This document shows, one piece after another, positions 1 through 10,603 of a stretch of 64,000 nucleotides of DNA (positions within the stretch are counted from its first letter, which is position 1; every line of letters starts with the position of its first letter). A program made the position numbers and the translations under genes. The DNA lies in NCBI GenBank assembly GCA_977017575.1, contig CDRNVI010000015.1:124001-188000 (forward strand), in the 5' to 3' direction. Source of the DNA: Paramoeba atlantica. Taxonomy: Eukaryota > Discosea. The notes beneath the pieces are model-generated. The model made no database searches. It was given only the letters and a program-made list of their open reading frames with translations, and was not told where the DNA came from.

Positions 1-2
1 TT

Positions 3-551
3 GATCTGACCAGTCTTCCTTCTGGAATAACGATCGTTACCTTCCGTCACAACAGGCTCTATGGAAAGCTTGACCTCACTTCCCTTCCACGACAACTTAA
101 TTCGCTTCTCGCCAATAATAATAAATTTGAAGGCGCACCGGATCTGGGGCACCTGCCGTCTTCACTTTCTAATCTCAACTTAAGTCACAACTATTTTATA
201 GGCCAACTTTGCTTTCAGCATCTTCCACACAGTCTCAAGATTTTGTCTTTGTCTCACAACGGATTTGAAGGGTTTCTGGATCTGGAATTGCTTCCTCCGA
301 AATTGAATTTTTTTGACGCTGGAAATAACCAATTCCAGGGCACCATTTCTCTAGCGAAGCTTCCTCCTGGCATCGAACATCTGGATTTTAGTGGAAATCA
401 TCTGATCGGGGAGCTTCATTTAGAAAATCTGCCACCAACCTTGGCGAACTTATACTGCAATGAGAATAACTTTAACGGTACGTTGAACCTACAAAATATT
501 CATTTTGAGATAGATTTCAACGGAAATTCGTTCCGTACCGTATTGGAATAG
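3..551 (+). CDS. Leucine-rich-repeat protein, C-terminal part (5' end outside window)
   Basis: The frame is open from the first bases of the window to the stop at 549-551, so this is the 3' part of a longer gene. The protein is built of about seven repeats of 23-24 residues, each with an LP..L..L....N.F.G.L.L core. That is the repeat type seen in large families of LRR proteins of kinetoplastids and other protists. Such repeats usually form a curved surface for protein binding; no enzyme domain, membrane segment or anchor is visible at the C-terminus, which ends in a short polar tail. The gene at 24528-25268 has the same repeat and is probably a paralogue. The function cannot be named from this fragment. 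Confidence 0.85.
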   Translation, partial: DLTSLPSGITIVTFRHNRLYGKLDLTSLPRQLNSLLANNNKFEGAPDLGHLPSSLSNLNLSHNYFIGQLCFQHLPHSLKILSLSHNGFEGFLDLELLPPKLNFFDAGNNQFQGTISLAKLPPGIEHLDFSGNHLIGELHLENLPPTLANLYCNENNFNGTLNLQNIHFEIDFNGNSFRTVLE

Positions 552-909
552 TTTTCTTTTTAATATAATTTTGTAGACACACATGACTGATTCCAAACGT
601 ATAACATTGATGTAGCCCTCTTTTTGGTCATTTCTGGTCTTGGTTTCTTGGATAACGAAATTCTATTTATTTTTTTGAGTCCTTTTTCTCAGCGGTAACA
701 GCAATATTTCAAACAAAACTTTGTTGGGAAGTGCACTGGAAGAGGCTTTACTGCCACCATAACTATCAAAACTTGGAGTTCCGATATACATGTATATTAT
801 ATGCTGTAGATCAATCAGAAATCCTCATTAATCAAAGATTCACTTTTTTTATTCTCTGCTTGTCTATCCATTGGCCTGAATAATAAAGAAGGACAGGTAA
901 CTTCGAAAA
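552..909. other. Intergenic spacer, AT-rich
   Basis: There is no coding frame, repeat or RNA gene that I can support. A pyrimidine-rich tract around 848-870, followed by AG dinucleotides before the ATG at 910, could serve as a trans-splice acceptor for the next gene. Confidence 0.4.
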
Positions 910-1581
910 ATGTCTGGTGAAGCGAGGTACCCCATTTTGCCGTCACGCATGGGTCTAAGCGTGATGAAAACTCGACTCAAGGGTGCCCAGAATGGGCACC
1001 GCATGCTGAAAAAGAAAGCAGATGCCATTCAAGTGAGGTTTCGCTCGATTGTAAAAGAGCTATCCGAAACAAAAAACGAGTTGGTAAGTCACACAAAACA
1101 GGCACAGTTTTCTCTCTGCGAAGCTCGGTTTTTCGCTCCAGGCGGTACATTAGATTTCGCAATTCAAGAGTCGCTGAAGCTCCCGACACTTCAAGTCCAT
1201 CTTGCCACAGAAAGTATTGCTGGAGTGCCCACACCAAAATTTTCGCTTGCAACGGACTCACTTGAGTGGGAAAAGACAGTGAGCACTGATGTTGTTTCTT
1301 TGGGGCAAGGCGGTGCACACATTACCCGGGCCCGCCAAAGTTTGTATGAATTACTATCGGAATATGTGCGAATTGCATCTCTACAAACTGCATTCATTGC
1401 GCTGGATCAAGCTCTTCGCAAGACTAACCGTAGAGTCAATGCTTTGGAAAAGGTTGTGATTCCAAAGATGATTCGTACAGCGCATTACATTGAAAGTGAG
1501 TTGGAGGAAATGGGCAAGGAGGAATTCTTTCGACTCAAAATGGTGTGCAAGAAAAAGAAACAAGAGGGACATAGCCGGTAA
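910..1581 (+). CDS. VMA8: V-type H+-ATPase subunit D
   Basis: This is the central-stalk (rotor) subunit of the V1 sector of the vacuolar proton pump; it couples ATP hydrolysis in the A3B3 ring to rotation of the membrane ring. The family signatures are clear. The N-terminal helix has the PSRMGLSVMKTRLKGAQNGH block and a KKKADA turn near residues 30-40. The C-terminal helix has ASLQTAF...TNRRVNALE...IPK...T..YI.SELEEM..EEFFRLK near residues 155-215. At 223 residues it is slightly shorter than typical eukaryotic subunits (about 245-260), the difference lying in the C-terminal tail. The ATG at 910 gives the standard N-terminus. It acts on acidic organelles such as acidocalcisomes or lysosomes. 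Confidence 0.95.
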   Translation: MSGEARYPILPSRMGLSVMKTRLKGAQNGHRMLKKKADAIQVRFRSIVKELSETKNELVSHTKQAQFSLCEARFFAPGGTLDFAIQESLKLPTLQVHLATESIAGVPTPKFSLATDSLEWEKTVSTDVVSLGQGGAHITRARQSLYELLSEYVRIASLQTAFIALDQALRKTNRRVNALEKVVIPKMIRTAHYIESELEEMGKEEFFRLKMVCKKKKQEGHSR

Positions 1582-1734
1582 ATATTTTTATAGTTTCTCA
1601 TGAGGGAAGTGGGCTTTTCTATAAACTCATACAATATAAATACGGTACCTGCAATGTGTGATAGGTAAAAATGGGGTATAATAGCCATTTTCCTGGATTA
1701 AATGTCCAGGACTTGCCACTACTGTCCCCTTACT

Positions 1735-1861
1735 ATCCTAGCGTTGCTCGGTATCCGCCTCATTAGCGTTGCGTTTGGGGCTGTCTCTTGCCGCGAAGCG
1801 GCAAATCTTTTTACCTCCCCTCTTAGCGTTGCTTTCTACCAGAACCGGGCAACGCTAGGAT
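1735..1861. repeat. Small fold-back (MITE-like) repeat
   Basis: Arms of about 16 bp (ATCCTAGCGTTGC and its complement) lie at 1735-1750 and 1846-1861. The interior has further copies of TTAGCGTTGC and a perfect palindrome at 1788-1804 centred on CCGCGAAGCGG. The same palindromic core occurs in the repeat at 12562-12580. It lies in the spacer between the V-ATPase and kinesin genes. A 61-residue open frame over it is probably fortuitous. Confidence 0.55.
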
Positions 1862-1956
1862 CTATAGTCTGTCTTATTTTCTACTGATTTTTTTAAATAC
1901 CTTTTAAATATTTTGGAGAAGAAAACGTTTTTCAAGTTGTTGACATCCTTTTGTAA

Positions 1957-3819
1957 ATGTTGAATCCAGATTCTTCGAAACTCAAAATCTTTGTCCGTTT
2001 ACGCCCGATTCGTCCACGGCACTTGGCTCCGGATGGTATGACATCGTTAAATGAATTGGGCGTCTCCTGCACACAGCACGTATCAAACGATAAGCCCGAT
2101 TCTCCTCTTTCTTCACCTTTTCACATTCCATGGAGGTGGACATCTACTAAAATTAGTCACCTTGGGTGGAGTTCAGAGGCTTCATCTTGCGGTCCTGCGA
2201 ATGGAAACAGAACTCAAGAGACGCGGAAACTCATGAAGGGCAACGGCATTTCAATGCAACAATTCGACTGTCACCGGGTGTTTAAACCTCACGAATCCAC
2301 TTCAGAAATTTTTCAGTCTCTGGTCCCCCTATTACATGATATGACTCGTACGCGCCAGAATTTGTGCATTGCGGCCTATGGTCAAACCGATACCGGAAAA
2401 ACTTATACTCTTTTTGGAACAGAAGCTGTCCCTGGTATTTTTCGTTTGGCTGCAGAAACGTTGCTGGGTGTAAGTAGGGCCAAATTTTCACTTTCTGTTT
2501 CTGCCGTCGAAGTGTACAACGAACAAATTCGCGATTTGGTGGATCCCAGGGCTCCTGTCGTAGTGCTCCAAGAAGCTAAAGAGAAAATATGCTCTCGAAT
2601 AATACAGATATCATCCGTTACAGAAATATGCAACATAATGAATCTAATTCAAATACATCGATTTACTGGAATTACGGACGCACATTCTCACGCCAGTCGA
2701 TCTCATTGTATCGCCTCTCTTCATCTGATGTTCAGTGAAACGGATCAAGTCTGTTTGCAGATTGTAGATCTGGCCGGCAGTGAAAACGCCGAAGATCCTT
2801 ACGAACATCCTTCAAAAAATATGAATATTCTTCATGGATCATTCACCTGGTTCGTCCGCAGCGAAGAGTACAAAGCTCACAAGAGACGAACACAGGAAGG
2901 ATCCAATATTCGAAAAAGTCTTTTGGCTCTTACGCGGTGCGTTCACACGCTAGCGAGTTTGAATCACTCTCATGTCCCGTACCGAGATAGTAAATTAACC
3001 AGGATTCTTAAAACGGTACTTTCGGGGTCCGGAGTTCTAGCTCTTATATGCACCGCTGATCCCTCAAACTATCGTGGTACGTTGAGCACCTTGCGCTTCG
3101 CGGATTCGGTCCTACGTATGTTGACGAATCGAGATAGAGACGGCGCAGGCGATCTTGCTCCGTTGTTAGCGCACTGTGAAGAAGAAATAAAAATATTGGA
3201 AGAAAGTGCTGTTTTGAACACTGCAGAACATATCGATAACCTTCAAGAACTAACTTCTGCGCACAAAAAGAAATTGAGCCTGATTGAATCAGAGGCGAAA
3301 AACCAAGAACTCAAACGAAAAACGAAGAAAGCCGATTATAAAAAACTTTTCTATCAACTGGAAAGTCGTACTCGGGCTCCTTGGCGTCAAACTCCCCCTT
3401 TATCACGTCAGAGAACCACTAGCTGTCCTGCACTTTTGTATGGAAGAGATACTGATCACCATAGTTGTAGATCTCTCGTTGAACGCCAAAACTATGATGT
3501 AGGGAAGAATTCTTTTGATGCAATAGTATTATCCCGGGAAAAAGACTTTTTGCAAAGACAAAAGCAAAGTGTGGAAAGAGGTTTAGAAAGAATGAGAAAT
3601 ATGGATAATTGCGTTGTTGACATGACCAAAAATTTGAGAATATTGCAACATGAAGTAATTGCCCTAAAGAAACGTTTTGGATACTGCAATACAGACAAAT
3701 GTGTGGATGACAGTTTCGATCCAAGCAGTGGAAATTCACAAAATGATATTACTTTAATACCTAAATTGCATAACATGTGCAATTACTTGGACCTATTTCT
3801 TTCAGAAAACAGAGAATAA
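1957..3819 (+). CDS. Kinesin, N-terminal motor domain
   Basis: This is a microtubule motor ATPase of 620 residues. The motor domain covers roughly residues 8-385: an N-terminal FVRLRPIRP strand, the P-loop GQTDTGKT at about 142-149, a switch I-like SHASRSH, switch II DLAGSE near 271-276, and the microtubule-binding block VPYRDSKLTRIL. An insertion rich in charged residues separates switch II from the GSNIRKSL helix, making this loop longer than usual. The P-loop has Asp where many kinesins have Gly, but it still fits GxxxxGKT. After the motor come acidic and lysine-rich coiled-coil stretches to the C-terminus. The subfamily is not clear; kinetoplastids have many lineage-specific kinesins. The start is the first ATG, just before the first motor strand. 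Confidence 0.9.
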   Translation: MLNPDSSKLKIFVRLRPIRPRHLAPDGMTSLNELGVSCTQHVSNDKPDSPLSSPFHIPWRWTSTKISHLGWSSEASSCGPANGNRTQETRKLMKGNGISMQQFDCHRVFKPHESTSEIFQSLVPLLHDMTRTRQNLCIAAYGQTDTGKTYTLFGTEAVPGIFRLAAETLLGVSRAKFSLSVSAVEVYNEQIRDLVDPRAPVVVLQEAKEKICSRIIQISSVTEICNIMNLIQIHRFTGITDAHSHASRSHCIASLHLMFSETDQVCLQIVDLAGSENAEDPYEHPSKNMNILHGSFTWFVRSEEYKAHKRRTQEGSNIRKSLLALTRCVHTLASLNHSHVPYRDSKLTRILKTVLSGSGVLALICTADPSNYRGTLSTLRFADSVLRMLTNRDRDGAGDLAPLLAHCEEEIKILEESAVLNTAEHIDNLQELTSAHKKKLSLIESEAKNQELKRKTKKADYKKLFYQLESRTRAPWRQTPPLSRQRTTSCPALLYGRDTDHHSCRSLVERQNYDVGKNSFDAIVLSREKDFLQRQKQSVERGLERMRNMDNCVVDMTKNLRILQHEVIALKKRFGYCNTDKCVDDSFDPSSGNSQNDITLIPKLHNMCNYLDLFLSENRE

Positions 3820-4292
3820 TAGTGTTCAATATTTTCAAAAAAAATTGATTTACGTGTAGGCTGTTTCTTCAGATTTTGCATCTTGTGTAATAAATATTTG
3901 AGAATCATATACTTTCGTTTCTCACACAAGATTTTGATCAAGAGTTTATTCGTATGTCAAGATGTTCATTAAAAAAAGAAATGCGAAGCAGTGCAACCTA
4001 GTAATAGTATTTGTTGGCTTATGTTTAGTAGTATTTTGAACCCGTATACATGTACATTTGCAATGCATTGCTCATAATTCATTTTCTTGATAGACTATAT
4101 TTCAAAAATTGCACTATATTTGCGAACATCCTTTGATTTACTAGTAGTTTTTTAAACTTTCTTTCGCATAACCCATTTCTTATTGCGGTTTGTCTCTTCC
4201 CTGCGCTGAGAGGTATTGATTGAAATTTCACAATAATCCCTACTTCAATCTCATATACCTTGTCGCGTATCGGTCATTCATTTTCGCCTAAA
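3820..4292. other. Intergenic spacer
   Basis: This is AT-rich sequence with no supported gene or repeat. A pyrimidine tract near 4190-4205, followed by GAG and AG dinucleotides, may be the splice acceptor for the IleRS gene. Confidence 0.35.
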
Positions 4293-7200
4293 ATGGCAAC
4301 TCTCGAGGAGCTTCCGGAGGTAATATCGTTGCCAAAAATGGAAAACGAAATACTGCGCGCATGGAAGGAAATGGATGCTTTTAAGGTGTCTTTAAAGCAG
4401 TCCGAGAACCGTCCGATTTTTTCCTTTTATGATGGCCCCCCATTCGCCACTGGCCTTCCGCACTATGGGCATTTTCTTGCCGGCACCATGAAGGATATGG
4501 TGTGTCGATACGCGCATCAAACAGGTCACCATGTTGTTCGAAGATTTGGTTGGGATTGTCATGGCTTACCGATTGAATTTGAAATAGAAAAGTCTCTAGG
4601 TATTAAGTCCAAAGCTGAAATAGAAGAAATGGGCATCAAAGACTATAATGCCGCATGTCGCGCAATAGTTATGCGTTACGCTGCACAATGGGAGCAACAA
4701 GTGACACGTATGGGGCGATGGATGGATTTCGAGCATGATTACAAAACAATGCAAACATCGTACATGGAGTCTGTATGGTGGGTGTTCGCAGAATTGTGGC
4801 GAAAAGGTTTGGTGTACCGAGGATTTAAAGTGATGCCTTACAGCACAGGATGTACGACCCCTTTGAGTAATTTTGAGGCAAATATGAACTATAAAGAGGT
4901 ATCCGATCCTAGTGCCTATGTGACGTTTCCTATTGAGAACTTTTCCACATGTGAAAAGGAATCGTTTCCTATATCAAAACGTATCAATCTTCTTGCTTGG
5001 ACAACAACCCCGTGGACGTTGCCTTCGAATCTAATGCTATGCGTCCATCCTGACGTGGAATATGTGTTATTCGAAATCAAGAATCCGGAAAATCACGATT
5101 CTGCATTGGAAATAAGTAACCGGAGTCCTCAAATATATGTGGCTGCTAAATTGCTCCTTGCTTCTGTACTTCGGATTGTTTTCTCCGCCGAGGTTGATGA
5201 TGCGAACATTATGGCAACGTTTCCTGGTTCCAAACTTGAAGGATATCGCTATGAACCACTTTTTGAGTACTTTTCCGATCCGAAAAGTGTTCGTTGGTCG
5301 GATCGCGGCGCCTTTCGCGTGGTAGTTGATACGTTTGTAACGCAGGAAACTGGAACCGGCATCGTTCATTGCGCACCTGGATTTGGCGAAGAAGATTTTC
5401 GCGTGGCTCAGAAATATGGAATCGTAAGCGTTGGTGGTGATTCAAACCCTACACAAGCCGGGGGCAAGGAAAGGGAAGAATTAACAAATGAGATACCTTG
5501 TGCAATACAAGACACAGTAATTGTTTGCCCAGTCGACGACAGCGGGTGCTTCACCGATGAAGTCCCCGACTTTAGAGGTGTGTATTGCAAAGACGCTGAC
5601 AACGATATCTTAAAGATACTAAAGCGTAAAGGTCGATTACTGCACAAGGGGGCCATAGTACACTCGTATCCTTTTTGCTGGCGTAGCGAAACCCCTTTGC
5701 TGTACAAGGCAGTATCTTCTTGGTTCATTAATGTTCGAGCCTTGAAGCCCCGCTTGATTGCCAATACACTTCAAAGTCGTTGGGTTCCTGATTTTGTTCG
5801 AACGAAGCGGTTTATGAATTGGCTTGAAGAAGCGCAAGATTGGGCGGTAAGTCGTAGTCGGTACTGGGGAACACCTCTTCCACTATGGGTGAGTTCAGAT
5901 GGAAAAGAGCTTCGCTGTATTGGAAGTATTGAGGAACTCAGGAGTGCGTTGAAGTCCAAACACGCTCTAAAGAATGCGAACAATTTAGATGACTTACATC
6001 GAGAGTATGTGGATCAATTAGAAATTCCAAGTGCCCGAGGAAACGAATATCCTCCACTCCGACGCGTTAAAGAAGTATTCGATTGCTGGTTTGAGAGCGG
6101 GTCCATGCCGTATGCTCAAGTGCATTACCCGTTCGAAAATAAAAAGGTTTTTAAGAACAGCTTTCCAGCCGATTTTATAGCAGAAGGTTTGGACCAAACT
6201 CGAGGGTGGTTCTATACGCTTCTAGTTTTGTCTACTGCGTTATTTGATAAGCCAGCGTTTCAGAATTTGATAGCTAATGGCCTTGTACTAGCAGAGGACG
6301 GTAAGAAAATGTCAAAGCGGCTGAAAAACTATCCGGACCCCATGAAAGTTATAGAGAATCATGGTGCTGATGCACTGCGCCTTTATCTAATCAACAGCCC
6401 TGTAGTTCGTGCGGAACCACTACGATTTAGAGAATCTGGTGTAAAGGAGATTGTTCGAGAAGTTTTCTTACCTTTGCTACACGCGGTGAAATTTTTCTTG
6501 CAGAACGTGAATGCCTTTTGGTCTCGCACGTGTAACTCTCAGAATAAAATCAGTTGTAGCATCCAGAAATTTCTCCCTTGGGAAACATTGCAGTCAAGTA
6601 ACATCATGGATCGTTGGATTAAAAGTGAGACGCAGAGCCTAGTCTCTTTTGTTCACGCAGAAATGGAAGGCTATCGACTGTACTCAGTTGTGCCGGAACT
6701 GGTTCATTTTCTGAACAATCTGACCAATTGGTATGTGCGAATGAACCGAAGACGCATAAAGGGATTAGTCAGCGTCACCGAGCAGCGTAATTCATTATGC
6801 ACGTTGTTTCAGGTGCTGTGGAGCACGTGTCGCATTATGGCCCCTTTCGCACCTTTCACAGCAGAAATTATCTATCAAAAATTGCTGCCCTTACTGCCAA
6901 AGGCCAATAAAAGCTCCATGTATGGAGAAGAAAAGCCGGGCATGCGTTCACAGTTACGTTCCTTGTGGAAGCGCCTCACACAATTCTTTACACTACAGCT
7001 CCTGAAAAAAAGTGAAGAACGCTCAAGTATTCATCACATAATGCTTCCTTCATGGGATAAAACACAAGTTAATACCGATGTTGAAAAATCTGTTCGTCAA
7101 ATGCAGAAGGTTGTTGAAATGATTCGCACACTTCGAGATCAAAACGGTGTGCCTTTAAGAAATGCCTTGCGGCGGGCGGTAATATGTCACCCAGAAGCTG

Positions 7201-7856
7201 AAGTGCGCAAAATCATCGATGAATTGCAAAGTTATGTATGCAGTGAAGGAAACTTGTTTGAAATTACTACTGGTCCTCCAGACACGTATTGTGTCCCGCG
7301 CATTGAACCGAATCTTGCTACTTTGGGAAAGAGACTTCGAAAAAAGGCTGCCAATGTTGCAACTGAAATAAGCAACCTTCCTGATGTAATGTCTCGACAA
7401 CTTTTAGAGGTAGGAATGCTACATCTCCCTCAAAGTGGATTACAAATAACGCTAGAGGACGTGAAGGTGAAATACGAGTTACGCCCGGATAGTGAGCACG
7501 CCAATAAAAAATGTGTTATCATGCGAGAGCCACGTGGTTTGATTATTTGTCTGGATTTGACACAAGACGGAAATACGATAGGAGTCGGCATGGCCAGAAT
7601 TTTTGTGTCACACGTACAGCAAATTCGTAAACGCCGTGGTCTCCGTATAGAAGATGAAATCGTGGTAGAATATTACACAACCTCTTCGCTGCTGAAAAAC
7701 GTCTTTCGCGATTATGCTCATGTTGTAAACGGTACGATAAAAGTTCCGTGGGGCCCAGCCGTGCAAGGCAGCAACAAGGCTAAAATGATTGGATCAGAAG
7801 ATCTCGCAATAGGAGACGAGGCCATAACAATTAGTCTGTATTGGCCCAGTAGATAA
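4293..7856 (+). CDS. IARS: Isoleucyl-tRNA synthetase, cytosolic type
   Basis: This class I aminoacyl-tRNA synthetase charges tRNA-Ile with isoleucine in an ATP-dependent reaction for cytosolic translation. The 1,187-residue protein has the HIGH-type motif GLPHYGH near residues 54-60 and KMSKR near 672-676. Between them is the CP1 editing region (for example AWTTTPWTLPSN and ETGTGIVHCAPGFGEEDF). An anticodon-binding domain and the C-terminal extension typical of the eukaryotic cytosolic enzyme follow. The whole gene is one reading frame. The frame is open a little upstream, but the first ATG at 4293 begins MATLEELPEV, as expected for this family, and no mitochondrial presequence is visible. 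Kinetoplastids can use one IleRS for both compartments, which this sequence cannot decide. Confidence 0.97.
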   Translation: MATLEELPEVISLPKMENEILRAWKEMDAFKVSLKQSENRPIFSFYDGPPFATGLPHYGHFLAGTMKDMVCRYAHQTGHHVVRRFGWDCHGLPIEFEIEKSLGIKSKAEIEEMGIKDYNAACRAIVMRYAAQWEQQVTRMGRWMDFEHDYKTMQTSYMESVWWVFAELWRKGLVYRGFKVMPYSTGCTTPLSNFEANMNYKEVSDPSAYVTFPIENFSTCEKESFPISKRINLLAWTTTPWTLPSNLMLCVHPDVEYVLFEIKNPENHDSALEISNRSPQIYVAAKLLLASVLRIVFSAEVDDANIMATFPGSKLEGYRYEPLFEYFSDPKSVRWSDRGAFRVVVDTFVTQETGTGIVHCAPGFGEEDFRVAQKYGIVSVGGDSNPTQAGGKEREELTNEIPCAIQDTVIVCPVDDSGCFTDEVPDFRGVYCKDADNDILKILKRKGRLLHKGAIVHSYPFCWRSETPLLYKAVSSWFINVRALKPRLIANTLQSRWVPDFVRTKRFMNWLEEAQDWAVSRSRYWGTPLPLWVSSDGKELRCIGSIEELRSALKSKHALKNANNLDDLHREYVDQLEIPSARGNEYPPLRRVKEVFDCWFESGSMPYAQVHYPFENKKVFKNSFPADFIAEGLDQTRGWFYTLLVLSTALFDKPAFQNLIANGLVLAEDGKKMSKRLKNYPDPMKVIENHGADALRLYLINSPVVRAEPLRFRESGVKEIVREVFLPLLHAVKFFLQNVNAFWSRTCNSQNKISCSIQKFLPWETLQSSNIMDRWIKSETQSLVSFVHAEMEGYRLYSVVPELVHFLNNLTNWYVRMNRRRIKGLVSVTEQRNSLCTLFQVLWSTCRIMAPFAPFTAEIIYQKLLPLLPKANKSSMYGEEKPGMRSQLRSLWKRLTQFFTLQLLKKSEERSSIHHIMLPSWDKTQVNTDVEKSVRQMQKVVEMIRTLRDQNGVPLRNALRRAVICHPEAEVRKIIDELQSYVCSEGNLFEITTGPPDTYCVPRIEPNLATLGKRLRKKAANVATEISNLPDVMSRQLLEVGMLHLPQSGLQITLEDVKVKYELRPDSEHANKKCVIMREPRGLIICLDLTQDGNTIGVGMARIFVSHVQQIRKRRGLRIEDEIVVEYYTTSSLLKNVFRDYAHVVNGTIKVPWGPAVQGSNKAKMIGSEDLAIGDEAITISLYWPSR

Positions 7857-8462
7857 GATGTTAGATAAAAGTAAATTTACTCATTGACTCAATTTTTTTA
7901 CGTAACAAAAACTCTGCTTTCTGATATCAAGGCGGGATGTGAGATTGCAAAGGTACGTAATTTCGATGCATTATAGTTTATGGTCCTTAAATTAGCGTGT
8001 TTTAGGCTCCTTACATTTAAACTATGCTCACAGTTTATCTTTACTTTCTTAGCTCAATGACGAATAATTACAATACTGTCATTGTTATTATTTTGTTAAG
8101 CCTATCTTATTGGCCAGTTCTAGTACTTTTTATTTTAGTGACTCAATACGGCTCTAATGCTGAACATCCACTCCTGAATACTAGTTCGTTACCTTACTTA
8201 TGCTTCCAATTGTACGACATTGTGATTAAAAGCATGTTTTGCATACCAAATACATGGAATGTCTAAGTAAACATTTATACCTGTAGGTGCACGTTCTGTA
8301 CGACTACATACGAGTAAAAATGTTGTTAAGCATCCCTCATTGTAATTAGAAAACATGTTCACTTAAGGGAATCAGGTCACATTTTTGTGGCAAATACCTC
8401 CGTACACAAATGTATACTGGGTATATAAATCTCTCGTTTTCTACTTAACTATTGTCCTGTGA
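7857..8462. other. Intergenic spacer
   Basis: This is AT-rich sequence. An 80-residue hydrophobic frame (8024-8266) lies here but has no recognisable domain and AT-driven composition, so it is not called as a gene. The last 30 bases before 8463 are pyrimidine-rich. Confidence 0.35.
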
Positions 8463-8684
8463 ATGAGTGCTCTTTTTAACTTTGAAAGTCTTCTCTACGT
8501 AGTTCTTCTTACTATCTGCGCTTCAACGTACGCAAAATCACTGCGAAACAGTCTTTTTGAGCGAGAATCTCCACATCTTTATCAAAGGTTTCTTTACAAA
8601 TGCGCTATAGTAGGTGAAAGGCTAAGTCCATGGGTCTCTTTAGGGTGTATCCTTATGGCCATAAGAGTCTTGTTTTACCGATAG
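8463..8684 (+). CDS. TMEM167: Kish / TMEM167 family small secretory-pathway protein
   Basis: This 73-residue protein matches the Kish (TMEM167) family in length and pattern. It starts MSALFNFESLL, followed by a hydrophobic segment with ICA.TY.KSL, a central KCA.VGERLSPWV motif, and a second hydrophobic segment ending in a basic residue. Human KISH-A is 72 residues and has the same order (MSAIFNF, then KCARIGERKSPYV). Family members are small Golgi/early secretory pathway membrane proteins with two hydrophobic segments, needed for constitutive secretion in animal cells. The ATG at 8463 is the only sensible start. Confidence 0.93.
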   Translation: MSALFNFESLLYVVLLTICASTYAKSLRNSLFERESPHLYQRFLYKCAIVGERLSPWVSLGCILMAIRVLFYR

Positions 8685-8941
8685 CAATACCATCGGTATT
8701 ACTGATACTAAGTATCGGTCAGCTTTGCTGGCCAGTAACATCATTTTAAGGTGAGTTTCGGTCGTTCGGAAGCTTTTCTTTACCCTTTTCTTCACCGCAC
8801 TTCAATTTGGGTAGTTGGATATGCAAGGATACTTTCATGAATAGTTTACTTATCCATAAGTCCAATATGAAACACAATTTGGACATTGTTTTGCGAAATG
8901 GAGAATACCACATAGAGATTCGATAGCTATCTTTCACTTTA

Positions 8942-10075
8942 ATGTTGGGAAGAAATTCGAGCTCTTATGAACTACTGCCCTTGGAGTGGTATCTTCGAAT
9001 CATCAACCGGTCGTTGCCTGAATGTTTTGGATCTCTATTACGAATGAGACAACGCGTACAATCGGGCAACAAATCAATGAATCACTCATATATCAAGAGT
9101 TCGTTTCGACGCGAGAGCGATCTCAGCATGCGAATTGTACTGTGGTCGTTGGGAATATTTCGTTATCAACCGTACCTGCGCTGTATATTTATGCATAACA
9201 CCCTGAAAGCCTATCGAGATGGAATAAATGATGCTTTGGCAATTGCCTTACATCTCTTGTGGGATCTTTACAATGATAATACGAATTTAATTTCCCGGTG
9301 GGAGGCGACTTGTCGTTTAACGTTAGTACACGAAAATAATATTTCCGTTTCCTTGGGCAATTCTGAGGACGGCAGTTCATTGGTTCCGACATCGACCTTT
9401 GAGCAAGTACATGTGTCCCCAAATATCAGTGATAGAGAGGATTCATGTAGAAGCGATGAGTATTCATGTGACGCGGAAGACACCCAATCGTCAGGGATTG
9501 TCCCTTCCGAATTACCTACGCGTGCGGAATTATTCGACACTATTGATGTAACCTCATGTAAAAACGATAATAAATATGAAAGTCTTAAGAATACTGATGG
9601 CGTTCTCTTTGCTCTGATCTCTCTGCGACACATCGCGTTTCGAAAGCTGTTTTCGATGGCACCGCAACCCAGTCTTTTTATCGCACCCTCGAATTGTCCA
9701 TTTGCCGGGCTGGGGCTATTCCTATGTGGCAGCGTCGCGCCGAATACTTTCCTGGGAGATTACATCGGTGAGTCTATGCGGAGCGACGAAGCCCAATTCG
9801 TTTCTTACGCCCTCGAGCAGTCGGCGAACAATATTGTAGATGCAACTCGTCTGCGGTGCTCTGCTTCAATGGCAAACGACTACCGTGATGGACGGCCGAA
9901 TACGACACCGAACGCCCACCTCTGTACGTCGAGTGCCAAGGCGACAACCACACTAAGAAGTACTCGATGGATTAAGGATGAAGAGATACTTATTAATTAC
10001 GGGCCAGACGTCCGCCATTACCCAAAAAAATGCATCGGAATCATTCAAAGAACACGAGGTGAAATCTTATTATGA
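8942..10075 (+). CDS. SET-domain protein (divergent)
   Basis: The C-terminal part (about residues 250-370) is a SET fold. It has GLGLFL...APNTFLGDYIGE, then SYALE....NIVDAT, ND..DG....PNA and, near the end, STRWI..DEEILINYG. SET proteins generally transfer methyl groups from S-adenosylmethionine to lysines of histones or other proteins. The canonical NHS/C..PN substrate and cofactor motif appears here as NDYRDG...TPNA, so the His is replaced by Asp. The N-terminal 240 residues have no clear domain and include an acidic Ser-rich stretch. Two other SET genes in this window (22996-24054, 39906-43052) share the odd motif. The target is unknown. Confidence 0.8.
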   Translation: MLGRNSSSYELLPLEWYLRIINRSLPECFGSLLRMRQRVQSGNKSMNHSYIKSSFRRESDLSMRIVLWSLGIFRYQPYLRCIFMHNTLKAYRDGINDALAIALHLLWDLYNDNTNLISRWEATCRLTLVHENNISVSLGNSEDGSSLVPTSTFEQVHVSPNISDREDSCRSDEYSCDAEDTQSSGIVPSELPTRAELFDTIDVTSCKNDNKYESLKNTDGVLFALISLRHIAFRKLFSMAPQPSLFIAPSNCPFAGLGLFLCGSVAPNTFLGDYIGESMRSDEAQFVSYALEQSANNIVDATRLRCSASMANDYRDGRPNTTPNAHLCTSSAKATTTLRSTRWIKDEEILINYGPDVRHYPKKCIGIIQRTRGEILL

Positions 10076-10603
10076 TGCCTGAACTAGAGGAAAAGACAAT
10101 ACTATTAAAAAATTATGATAATGTGTTCTGATCTGTTTTACTTCGGATTTATTTCTTATCCAAATGTTTTTATTCATGGTTTTACTTCTTGCATTGGTTT
10201 TTGGGGGTTGCGCTCCTACTTGATTCAAATTAGTTTTTACGCTTGCCTTTGATTTGGTTACTTTTTTACTGAAGCGCCGTTTCTTGATTAGGTATGGCCG
10301 TTTTTTCTGCTCTCAGGGGCTTGGAAATGTAGGAAGTGGGGGATGAGTGGGGTTTACAAAAGAAATGTAGTATAACAAAGCAAGCTCTGCGTTGCCAAAA
10401 GCTTTCCAGCAATAGACGTACCCCCCTTAGTACACTTCATACCACCTGAGTGGTGGAAATTATCATTCGCTGAAACAAAACAAGTGATATATGCTTTCTA
10501 TAGAAGTGTCAGTACGTTTATTTATTCAACTGCATCAAAGAAATATGTCTGTTATTACAGAAATATTAAAGAAATATCACTGTTATTATTCCTACGTATT
10601 ATT
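10076..10603. other. Intergenic spacer
   Basis: No coding sequence or clear repeat is seen. The region is T-rich up to about 10300 and then of mixed composition; frames here are short. Confidence 0.35.

Noticed and set aside
1702-1887. 61-residue frame after the V-ATPase gene
   Set aside because: Lies over a fold-back repeat and has no recognisable feature.
8024-8266. 80-residue hydrophobic frame
   Set aside because: AT-driven composition, no domain, no acceptor-like tract immediately upstream; probably chance.
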